Shown here: positions 8,250 to 16,300 of the stretch, in pieces
Position numbering within the stretch: the stretch's first letter is position 1
Layout: each line of letters opens with the position of its first letter
Assembly: GCA_036652335.1 (NCBI GenBank)
Contig: JAVVWB010000001.1
Location: forward strand, 294,917 to 358,916
DNA: 64,000 nucleotides
Direction: 5' to 3'
Source: JAVVWB01 sp036652335
GTDB lineage: Bacteria; Synergistota; Synergistia; Synergistales; Synergistaceae
The notes under the pieces: generated by a model
What the model saw: the letters and a program-made list of their open reading frames with translations, nothing else
What the model was told of the DNA's origin: nothing
Database searches by the model: none
Translations under genes and position numbers: made by a program

Positions 8250-9422
8250 GTGAAAAAACTTGTCATTATTTTAGCATTGGTTGTTCTAGCGGTAGCCGGA
8301 TATTTCTATATGGGAAAATCTGGTAAAACAGCAACAGATGTCACATCAGCAACAGATGGTGATGTCATCAAAATTGGTGTATACCTTCCTGTAACAGGTG
8401 GTAACGCGGTAGGTGGACAGCTCGAACTTGACGGCGTAAAACTTGCATTCAAACAAAAGCCAACAATTCTTGGTAAAAAAGTCGAGCTCATTGTAATTGA
8501 TAACAAAAGTGACAAAGTTGAATCAGCAAACGCAGTAAAGAAACTTACAGAAAAAGAAAAAGTAAACGCAATCATCGGAAGCTACGGTTCATCACTTGCA
8601 ATGGCAGGTGGAGAAGTAGCAGAAAAAGCAAAAACACCAATGGTTGGTACTTCATGCACAAACCCACTCGTAACACAGGGAAAGAAATACTCATTTAGAG
8701 TTTGCTTCATCGACCCGTTCCAGGGTGCAGGTGCAGCAACATTTGCAAAAGAACAGCTTGGAGCAAAAACAGCAGCATGTCTTATCGAAGTAACAGAAGA
8801 CTACTCAGTAGGACTCTCATCATTCTTCGAACGTAGCTTTGAAAAGAGTGGCGGAAAAGTAGTAGCAAAACTTAACTACCAGAAGGGCGACCAGGACTTC
8901 ACAGCTCAATTAACAGAAATCATCAGCAAAAAACCTGACGTACTCTATATTCCTGCAAACTTTGCAGAAGGTGCAATCGTAATGCGTCAAGCAAGAGAAC
9001 TTGGAGCAAAATTCAAAATCCTCGGTGGCGATGCTATGGATAACCCAGAAATCGTAAAAATCGGTGGAGAATCAGTTGAAGGATTCAGCTTCACAACATT
9101 TGCATACGCAGCAGAGATGCCTGAAATGAACGAAACACAGAAACAGTTCACAGAAAACTGGAAAAAAGAATTCCCAGGAAAAGATCCTAATGCCCTTGCT
9201 GCATGCGGATACGATGCATACATGATAATTGCAAACGCAATCGAAACAGCAAACAACGCAGCACCACAGGCAATCACAGATGCACTTGCATCAACAAAAG
9301 ACTTCCCTGGAGTAACAGGACTTACAACAATCAACGCAACACATGACGCAGAAAAATCAGTAGGTATCATGCAGATTAAAGACGGAAAGAGAATATTCCT
9401 TACCGTAGTAAACCCCAAATAA
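8250..9422 (+). CDS. livK: Branched-chain amino-acid ABC transporter, substrate-binding protein
   Basis: This is a periplasmic-type (Leu/Ile/Val) binding protein of the HAAT family, which delivers amino acids to LivHM. Of 390 residues, residues 3-20 form a hydrophobic N-terminal segment (signal peptide or anchor). No lipobox cysteine follows it. The mature part begins IKIGVYLPVTGGNAVGGQ, then the characteristic GVKLAF and VNAIIGSYGSSLAMA. The start is GTG at 8250. A stem-loop separates it from livH, probably giving excess binding protein over permease. Real ligand specificity may be broader than Leu/Ile/Val. Confidence 0.92.
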   Translation: MKKLVIILALVVLAVAGYFYMGKSGKTATDVTSATDGDVIKIGVYLPVTGGNAVGGQLELDGVKLAFKQKPTILGKKVELIVIDNKSDKVESANAVKKLTEKEKVNAIIGSYGSSLAMAGGEVAEKAKTPMVGTSCTNPLVTQGKKYSFRVCFIDPFQGAGAATFAKEQLGAKTAACLIEVTEDYSVGLSSFFERSFEKSGGKVVAKLNYQKGDQDFTAQLTEIISKKPDVLYIPANFAEGAIVMRQARELGAKFKILGGDAMDNPEIVKIGGESVEGFSFTTFAYAAEMPEMNETQKQFTENWKKEFPGKDPNALAACGYDAYMIIANAIETANNAAPQAITDALASTKDFPGVTGLTTINATHDAEKSVGIMQIKDGKRIFLTVVNPK

Positions 9423-9442
9423 ACAAAACTGTATAAAGCGAA

Positions 9443-9466
9443 GGGACGGCTTATTAAAGCCGTCCC
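9443..9466 (+). promoter_or_regulatory. Intercistronic stem-loop livK-livH
   Basis: GGGACGGCTT pairs perfectly with AAGCCGTCCC over a 4-nt loop. No T run follows (only CCTTACT), so it probably protects the livK mRNA 3' end or partially terminates, rather than ending the operon. Confidence 0.7.
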
Positions 9467-9493
9467 CTTACTATAAGGAACGAGGTAATAACG

Positions 9494-10387
9494 ATGACTC
9501 TGGATATGTTCATCCAGCATTTTTTTAATGCTCTTACACTAGGAAGTTTATATGGACTCATAGCCATCGGTTACACGATGGTATATGGGATATTGCGTCT
9601 AATAAATTTCGCACACGGCGACATCTTTATGATAAGCGCCTACTTTGTATTCATAACAGTATCAGTATTTAATCTTCCGTGGATACCTGCGGTAATAATA
9701 GCAATAATTGCAACATCACTATTTGGTGTAATGGTTGACCGTATAGCATACAAACCCTTGCGGGACGCTCCAAGAATATCAGCACTTATAAGTGCCATTG
9801 GTGTATCATTTTTCATTGAAAATATGTGCTTGGTTGTATTTACAGGTGTACCAAAACCAATGCCAAGACTAGACTCACTTGTCTCAGTCATAACCTTAGG
9901 CAATGCAAGAATATTACCCCTTGCAATATTTGTTCCAATAATGACCTCTATATTACTTGCATCACTTCTTTGGGTACTCTATAAAACGAAGCCTGGCCTT
10001 GCTATGAGAGCAATCTCAAAGGACATAGAAACTACAAGACTCATGGGTGTAAAGGTAGACAGAATAATTGCACTCACCTTTGCAATAGGATCTGCACTAG
10101 CTGCTGCTGCAGGAATAATGTGGGCACTTCGTTATCCTCAAATACACCCATTTATGGGAGTGTTCCCTGGCTTTAAAGCATTCATTGCAGCTGTATTTGG
10201 CGGAATAGGCTCAGTACAAGGTGCAATGATAGGCGGTCTATTGCTTGGTTTTATAGAAATAATGATAATTGCTTTCTTCCCATCACTATCAGGATACAGA
10301 GACGCATTCGCATTTGTACTCCTAATAATGATACTCTTCATAAAACCCACCGGACTAATGGGTGAGAAATTGGAGGACAAAATATAA
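9494..10387 (+). CDS. livH: Branched-chain amino-acid ABC transporter permease LivH
   Basis: This is one of two inner-membrane permease subunits. The 297-aa protein has about eight hydrophobic segments. It carries the family signatures SLYGLIAIGYTMVYGILRLINFAHGD at the start and GLAMRAISKDIETTRLMGV in the cytoplasmic coupling loop (about residues 165-185). The loop GFKAFIAAVFGGIGSVQGAMIGG follows. The livM start lies on the last base of its stop codon, so the two are translationally coupled. It works with LivM, LivG, LivF and the binding protein. Confidence 0.94.
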   Translation: MTLDMFIQHFFNALTLGSLYGLIAIGYTMVYGILRLINFAHGDIFMISAYFVFITVSVFNLPWIPAVIIAIIATSLFGVMVDRIAYKPLRDAPRISALISAIGVSFFIENMCLVVFTGVPKPMPRLDSLVSVITLGNARILPLAIFVPIMTSILLASLLWVLYKTKPGLAMRAISKDIETTRLMGVKVDRIIALTFAIGSALAAAAGIMWALRYPQIHPFMGVFPGFKAFIAAVFGGIGSVQGAMIGGLLLGFIEIMIIAFFPSLSGYRDAFAFVLLIMILFIKPTGLMGEKLEDKI

Positions 10388-11427
10388 TGGATAAGAAAAC
10401 TAAACTTACCTTAAATATTGTTCTTCTGCTCTTACTCGCACTATTCTTATGGTGGGCACAGGGGAACTTAGACGGATACAAAATACAAATACTAAACCTA
10501 ATCGCAGTTAATGCCATATTGGCAGTAAGTCTAAACCTAATATATGGCTTTACAGGAATGTTCTCACTTGGTCATGCCGGATTTATGGCAGTTGGTGCTT
10601 ACGTTAGTGCACTACTAATAATTCCTGCTGTACAGAAAGAACTCATGTACATACTAGAGCCTTGCATATGGCCATTCTCTGTAATACACGCTCCTTTTGT
10701 CATCTCCGTACTTGCGGGAGGACTAATTGCTGCGCTATTTGGACTCATAATAGCTATCCCTGTCCTTAGGCTTGGCGGAGACTACCTAGGAATTGCAACA
10801 CTCGGATTTGCAGAAATAATCAGAGTCGTATTTACAAACATAACCCCTGTAACAAATGGAGCACTAGGACTCAAAGGAATTCCTCCTTATGCAAACTTAG
10901 GCTGGAACTACTTTTGGTGCTTTACCACATTCTACGTAATAGTAAAATTACTATCTAGCAACTTTGGTAACACCCTACGAGCCATAAGAGACGACGAAGT
11001 TGCAGCACAAGCAATGGGAATAAACGTATTCAAATGTAAAACAATATCCTTTGCAATAGGTGCATTCTTCGCCGGAATAGGTGGAGCACTCATGGGTAGC
11101 CTAATAACCACCATAGACCCAAAAATGTTTAACTTCCAACTTACATTTAACATACTAATGATAGTAGTAGCTGGTGGACTTGGATCAATAACAGGCTCCG
11201 TAGTTGGAGCTGTTGTAATAACTGTACTACTTGAATGGTTGCGGTTTGTAGAAGAAACAGTGGAAATAGGCTCATTTATACTTCCCGGAATACCAGGAAT
11301 GAGAATGGTAATATTCTCACTTGTACTCCTATTTATCATCCTATACCGCAGAGAAGGAATAATAGGTGGATATGAATTTAGCTGGGACTCAATTACAAAA
11401 CGTTTCTCAAGAAAGGGGGACGCATAA
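10387..11427 (+). CDS. livM: Branched-chain amino-acid ABC transporter permease LivM
   Basis: This is the second permease subunit, 346 aa and strongly hydrophobic. It has the family pattern NLIYGFTGMFSLGHAGFMAVGAY near residue 50, and the coupling loop FGNTLRAIRDDEVAAQAMGIN near residue 195. The loop AGGLGSITGSVVGAVV follows. It starts on the last base of the livH stop and ends immediately before the livG start (ATAAATG). Length agrees with the family. Confidence 0.94.
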   Translation: MDKKTKLTLNIVLLLLLALFLWWAQGNLDGYKIQILNLIAVNAILAVSLNLIYGFTGMFSLGHAGFMAVGAYVSALLIIPAVQKELMYILEPCIWPFSVIHAPFVISVLAGGLIAALFGLIIAIPVLRLGGDYLGIATLGFAEIIRVVFTNITPVTNGALGLKGIPPYANLGWNYFWCFTTFYVIVKLLSSNFGNTLRAIRDDEVAAQAMGINVFKCKTISFAIGAFFAGIGGALMGSLITTIDPKMFNFQLTFNILMIVVAGGLGSITGSVVGAVVITVLLEWLRFVEETVEIGSFILPGIPGMRMVIFSLVLLFIILYRREGIIGGYEFSWDSITKRFSRKGDA

Positions 11428-12210
11428 ATGTCAGCCCCTATCTTAAAAACAGACAACGTATCTATAAAATTTGGAGGACTTACAGCTGTAAGTAACTTCA
11501 ACATCGAATTACAAGAAGGTAGAATTTCCAGCTTAATTGGTCCTAATGGCGCCGGTAAAACAACGTGCTTTAACATAATTACAGGCTTTTATAAGCCAAC
11601 CACAGGAAACGTCTACTTTAAAGGAGAAGACATCACGGCTATGCCAGCTCACAAAGTCTGTGAATCAGGAATATCAAGAACATTCCAAAACATAAGACTA
11701 TTTAAAGGTGGCACCGTACTCCAAAACGTAATGACCTCCTGTTGGGTAAGGCAAAAAAGTCCATGGTGGGCAGCTCCTTTCTGCCTTCCCTCATTTATAA
11801 AAGAAGAAAAAGAAATGAAAGAAAAATCAATGAAACTCCTAAAAGCTGTTGAGCTAGATGGAGTAGCAGATGAAATTGCAACAGGACTGCCTTATGGAGC
11901 ACAAAGAAGACTAGAAATAGCAAGAGCACTTGCTACTGATCCGAAACTACTTCTTCTTGACGAGCCTGCTGCAGGAATGAATCCCCAAGAATCACAGGAA
12001 CTAATGTCATTCATAAGAAAAATAAGAGATGACTTTGAACTGACAATACTCCTAATTGAACATGATATGAAAGTTGTAATGGGCATATCAGAATGGATAC
12101 GAGTCCTAGACTACGGTCAGCTCATTGCAGAAGGAACAGCCGGCGAAATAAAAGCCAATACAAAAGTAATAGAAGCCTACCTCGGAAAGGAGGCTCTCTC
12201 AAATGCTTAA
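11428..12210 (+). CDS. livG: Branched-chain amino-acid ABC transporter ATP-binding protein LivG
   Basis: This is one of two ATPase subunits (260 aa). Walker A is GPNGAGKTT at about residue 37. The LivG-specific insertion (SGISRTFQNIRLFKG) follows, with the signature region LPYGAQRRLEIARALA, where YGAQRR stands for the usual LSGGQ. Walker B is LLLLDEPAAGMNP, and the H-loop is LIEHDM. The C-terminus (KVIEAYLG) is typical of LivG. It overlaps livF by 8 nt. Confidence 0.95.
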   Translation: MSAPILKTDNVSIKFGGLTAVSNFNIELQEGRISSLIGPNGAGKTTCFNIITGFYKPTTGNVYFKGEDITAMPAHKVCESGISRTFQNIRLFKGGTVLQNVMTSCWVRQKSPWWAAPFCLPSFIKEEKEMKEKSMKLLKAVELDGVADEIATGLPYGAQRRLEIARALATDPKLLLLDEPAAGMNPQESQELMSFIRKIRDDFELTILLIEHDMKVVMGISEWIRVLDYGQLIAEGTAGEIKANTKVIEAYLGKEALSNA

Positions 12211-12907
12211 AGTAGAAAACCTCTCTGTAAACTATGGAGGAATACAAGCTCTAAAAGGAATAAACATAGAAGTGCCGAAAGGTAAAATAGTAACACTGAT
12301 AGGAGCAAACGGAGCAGGAAAAAGTAGCACACTGCGAGCTGTATCTGGACTGATAAAGTCAAAATCAGGTTCAATTTTACTAAAAGACAAAGAAATATCA
12401 AATATGCTACCCGAAGAAATACTAAATATGGGCTTGGCGCTCTGTCCAGAGGGAAGAAGAATATTTCCTCAACTAACGGTACTTGAAAACCTAAACCTTG
12501 GCGGATACCTTTGCAAAAACAAACAAGAAGCCGAAAAAGGAATAGAAAAAGCATTCTCACTATTTCCACTTCTAAAAGAGCGTTCATGGCAAAAAGGTGG
12601 AACACTCTCAGGCGGAGAACAGCAAATGCTAGCACTAGCCCGAGCCCTAATGAGCGACCCAGACATCATAATGATGGACGAACCATCTCTAGGACTTGCA
12701 CCTATACTTGTACAAGAAGTATTTGACATAATAAGAGAAATAAACAAAGAAGGCAAAACAGTACTACTTGTAGAACAGAATGCGTTTGCCGCATTAAAAG
12801 TAGCTGATTATGCTTATGTACTAGAAGTAGGTAAAATAACGTTACAAGGAACAGGAAAAGAACTACTAACAGATAAAAGAGTAATAGATGCCTACTTAGG
12901 TGGTTAA
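12203..12907 (+). CDS. livF: Branched-chain amino-acid ABC transporter ATP-binding protein LivF
   Basis: This is the second ATPase subunit, 234 aa. It shows Walker A GANGAGKSS (about residue 35) and the Q-loop region ALCPEGRRIFPQLTV. The ABC signature is LSGGEQQMLALARAL, Walker B is IIMMDEPSLGLAP, and the H-loop equivalent is LLVEQN, where Q replaces the histidine; that substitution is normal in LivF. It is the last gene of the operon and is followed by a 20-bp perfect hairpin terminator. Confidence 0.95.
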   Translation: MLKVENLSVNYGGIQALKGINIEVPKGKIVTLIGANGAGKSSTLRAVSGLIKSKSGSILLKDKEISNMLPEEILNMGLALCPEGRRIFPQLTVLENLNLGGYLCKNKQEAEKGIEKAFSLFPLLKERSWQKGGTLSGGEQQMLALARALMSDPDIIMMDEPSLGLAPILVQEVFDIIREINKEGKTVLLVEQNAFAALKVADYAYVLEVGKITLQGTGKELLTDKRVIDAYLGG

Positions 12908-12931
12908 AAATTTAGAATAGAATAAAATATA

Positions 12932-12981
12932 AAAACAGAGTTGTAGAAATTGTAATAATAAATTTCTACAACTCTGTTTTT
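12932..12981. terminator. Bidirectional terminator between livF and the CRISPR locus
   Basis: A perfect 20-bp stem spans 12932-12951 and 12961-12980, with a 9-nt loop. AAAA flanks one side and TTTT the other, so it can terminate transcripts from both directions. It isolates the liv operon from the antisense tracrRNA. Confidence 0.9.
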
Positions 12982-13141
12982 ATAAATAAAAATAACTATA
13001 TAAAACAGAATAATGTGTATATAATAAACATAAAAACAAAACTCCGTCAAAGACGGAGTTGTTTACAAAAAAATGGTGGATTTGTTTGTAGGATACCACC
13101 ATACCCCACGGCAACCTAGAAAGGTAAGCCTTATCTTAGAA

Positions 13142-13167
13142 CTCTGATGGATATTGATAAACTTATA
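13142..13167. repeat. Anti-repeat copy 1 (functional tracrRNA arm)
   Basis: On the + strand it reads as the repeat segment CTCTGATGG...ACTTATA, 26 of 26 identical to positions 11-36 of the CRISPR repeat less its last base. It adjoins the nexus-coding side, so it is the copy expected to pair with crRNA. Confidence 0.9.
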
Positions 13168-13191
13168 AAGTTTAAAAATAAAAAATATCAA

Positions 13192-13218
13192 CTCTGATGG
13201 ATATTGATAAACTCATAC
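13192..13218. repeat. Anti-repeat copy 2 (upstream duplicate)
   Basis: This is a second copy in the same orientation, 26 of 27 identical to the repeat segment (one T to C). It starts 50 bp from copy 1 and has no nexus or hairpins directly after it. It lies inside the predicted long tracrRNA transcript. Confidence 0.85.
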
Positions 13219-13243
13219 ATACAGATAATTCTAAGTTTATCGA

Positions 13244-13272
13244 AGTATATAATTTATCTGTAAAAATGTCAA
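13244..13272 (-). promoter_or_regulatory. tracrRNA promoter (and overlapping cas9 promoter region)
   Basis: On the - strand, TTGACA (13272-13267), 17 bp, then TATACT (13249-13244): a near-perfect sigma-70 promoter firing away from cas9. On the + strand, TATAAT (13248-13253) overlaps the same -10 and may serve cas9, though with no good -35. An imperfect inverted repeat (ACAGATAATT / AATTTATCTGT, 13221-13261) covers the region. Confidence 0.75.
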
Positions 13273-13301
13273 TCTCCACTCAAATATAAGGAGGAGCAGA
13301 A

Positions 13302-16300
13302 ATGAAAAAAAATTCAACGTATCGTATAGGTCTTGATGTAGGAATAAGTTCTGTTGGTTGGTCTGTATTGAGCGGAGAGAAAAATGATGCAATCCTTGAA
13401 AATCTTGGAGTTCATCTATTCGAGTCTGGTGAATCCAATAATGGTCGAGATAGATTAAGCCAAGAGAGGCGTTTATTTCGAGGAGAGAGAAGAATTATAA
13501 GAAGACGCTATTACAGAAAAGAAAGATTAAAAGCCCACCTAGAAAATATAGGTTTTGTTACAAAAGAAGAAATAGACTCTTTCTATCTTGAGAAGTCAAC
13601 CAACATATATGAATTAAAGATGAAAGCGATTAAAGAAGAAATTTCTCCCAAAGAACTTCTTGCATGTCTGTTACATGTCTGCAATCATAGAGGATATAGG
13701 TCATTTTATGAGACAGAAGATTTGACGGAGTCAAATATAGAAGATTACGAGACAGAAGAGTTGGAGACACAAGAAGATAAAACTGAAGAAGAAAATAAAA
13801 AAAATGAACAATATGTAAAAAACTTTGCACATTTATACTCAGAAAGCAAATGTGAAACAATATCGGAATTTATTTGCACAAAGTGCATTGATAAAGAAAC
13901 GAGACAACCTTATTTTAAAAATGTAGATTCAAGACAAGAACATTGGCTTATAGCTAGAGAATTTGTAGAAGAGGAAGTAAATAAGATTTTGTTTGCTCAA
14001 ATGAAATACCATAAGAAATTGACGTTAGATGTTGTTGAGATGTGCAAAAAGATAATATTTTCTCAAAGAGACTTTGAGGAAGGTCCTGGAAATATCAATG
14101 AAAAATTTAGGCAATATTCAGGATTTTTGGACTCAGTTGGCTATTGTCCGTTCTATAAAGAAGAATTGCGTGGATTTAGAGCAACACCGCTGGGGGACAT
14201 ATATGCAGTTATAAATAAACTTTCTCAAAACAATTATCGTAATATCATTACAGGTAGTTACGAATTACCGAAAAAAGCAGCAGAAGAAATAATAAAAGTA
14301 GTCATTAATGAAGCAAAAATAAACAAAACAATGATAAAAAATGTATTTAAAAAATATAATGTAGAAATGTTGGAAAATGGTGATATTGACGATAAAAAGT
14401 ACTCTGACCTATTAAAATTTATTCCTAAGGTAAAAAAGACTATTGAGTTAAACGGGGGAAATTGGGAAGATTATTGCAATGAGGAACAGTTTGATATATA
14501 CAAGCCCTCTAAACTTTTTATATTAGCAGAGATATTGTCTAAGAATATTACGCCTAAACGGAGAAGAAATGCACTTAAATCACTTTCATTTATAGATGAA
14601 ACACTAGTAAAATCTTTGATGACACTTAAAGCAGGTGGTACCAGTCGTGTTTCTTACCACTTTATGTGTGATGCAATAGATGCATTCATGAATGGTGAGG
14701 TATATGGTGTTTTTCAAGCGGAACGCATAAAAAGAGATGAAGAAACTAATAAGACTTTAGGTGAAAAATTACCGGCAGAAATACTTTTAAATGACCCAGA
14801 CATAAAGAAGAACCCAGTTGTATTAAGGGCTATAAACGAAACGAGAAAAATAGTAAACGCAATAATTAATCATTATGGAAGCCCTGAATATATAAATATA
14901 GAAGTAGCTTCTGATTTGAATAGATCTTATACAGAACGTAAAAAGATAAAAGATGCTCAAGGTAAAAATGAAAAAGCAAAAGATAAAATAAAAAAAGAAT
15001 TAACAAAAAAATATGGAGAAAAATATGCTACGGAAACAAATATAGAAAAATACAGACTTTACAAAGAGCAAGACGGTCTCTGTGTCTATTCCGGCCAAAA
15101 ACTTGGTCTGTTAGATCAAGTAATATACTCAAATCCTATGGACTATGAAATAGACCATATTGTTCCTCAATCTCTAATATTGGACAATACGTTAAATAAT
15201 AAAGCCCTTGTCTATGCCTCAGAAAATCAGAGAAAGGGACAAAGAACACCTTTGATGTACATTACAGATAAAATAGAACAATGTGAATTTATTAAGCGAG
15301 TAAATCACATGAGAAGCTCTAAAAGTAATGAAATATCAGCTAAAAAATATGGATACTATATGTTAAAAAGCATATATGGTGAAGAAGCTCACGAAATATT
15401 ACAAGCATGGAAATCGAGAAACATCAATGACACAAGATACATAACTAGGTACATTGTCTCTATGTTAAAAAACAACTTAAAGTTTGCGGGGAGTTCAAAG
15501 TCTAATGTATATGGTATAAAAGGAGCTCTTACATCGAAATTTAGAAGATATTGGTTAAACCGAGATACATGGGGAGGAGAAAAGGATAGAAACGGTAATT
15601 TGCACCATGCAGTAGATGCTGTTGTAATAGCCAACCTAGTCCCTGCTTATGTTGAGTTAGCTTCAAATGCTATAAGGTTAAATCAACTAAGCAGAAGAGG
15701 TAGTAACACAAGGGAATATGAATCTCTTCTTGACACATGTCTTGGAAATATGAAAAAGTATTACGGTTTTGAAGAATCATATACAAAATTATTGCTGTCT
15801 AATGACCGTGCTATACCCGCTTTTTTGAGTAAAATAAGAGAAGAAGTGGATATTCGTATGAATATCAGTGATAAAGAAAAATTTGACAGTGATATAAAAG
15901 AATTTTATGGAAATAGACTAAAAGAGTTCATAATTCCACCTCATCAAATAATGATTACATATAAACAAGAAAGAAAATTCAAAGGTGCAGTTGCTGACTC
16001 AAACCCTATAAAATTACGTGAAGTAGAGGGCGAATTTGTTAAAATTAAAAGAAAGAAAATAGAAGATTTAGAAGCAAAAGACATTGATAATATCTATACG
16101 AATGACAGTAGACTAAAAGTAGAATTGCGTGAAATACTCACAGAAGATGGGATAAAAACCATAAAAGACTATATGGAAAAGTATAGTGTTAATCCATTTA
16201 GAACATCTTATGGGCAGAGAATATATAAAGTTTCTATCAATGAAGGGAAAGTAAGTAGTTATTATAAGAAAGAGATATCAGATAATAATTACAGTATTAT

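Larger units (their letters stand above)
13035..13237 (-). ncRNA. tracrRNA (antisense to the cas9 leader)
   Basis: Read on the - strand, the transcript carries an anti-repeat (13142-13167) identical to the reverse complement of 26 nt of the CRISPR repeat. Then come CTAAGA, which pairs with UUUUAG of the repeat, and ATAAGGCTT, the nexus-like motif also present in known tracrRNAs. A GGC/GCC stem-loop follows, then a hairpin ATGGTGG/CCACCAT (13073-13102) with seven U after it. A second hairpin ACTCCGTC/GACGGAGT (13041-13059) with U-rich sequence comes last. The end is therefore near 13067 or 13035. The 5' end is inferred from a strong promoter at 13244-13272; a shorter form may start near 13155 from TTGATA/TATAAG on the - strand. 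Confidence 0.85.

Noticed and set aside
8987..9520. Open frame of 177 codons on the - strand across livK
   Set aside because: It is antisense to a clear binding protein and the livK-livH hairpin; no support for expression.
10932..11576. Open frame of 214 codons on the - strand across livM and livG
   Set aside because: It is a shadow of two well-supported + strand genes. It has no ribosome-binding site and its composition is rich in Ser/Thr/Pro, typical of an antisense frame.
13142..13218. Reading the two repeat-like copies upstream of cas9 as a second small CRISPR array
   Set aside because: They share only the 3' 26-27 nt of the repeat, are 50 bp apart rather than the usual 66 or so, and the first is joined to nexus and hairpin sequences as expected for tracrRNA.
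13142..13260. A natural single-guide tracrRNA such as tracr-L of Streptococcus pyogenes
   Set aside because: Both copies are in the same (anti-repeat) orientation. A self-paired guide would need a sense repeat upstream; only a 10-nt segment of matching sense is seen (13231-13241), which is too short to claim.
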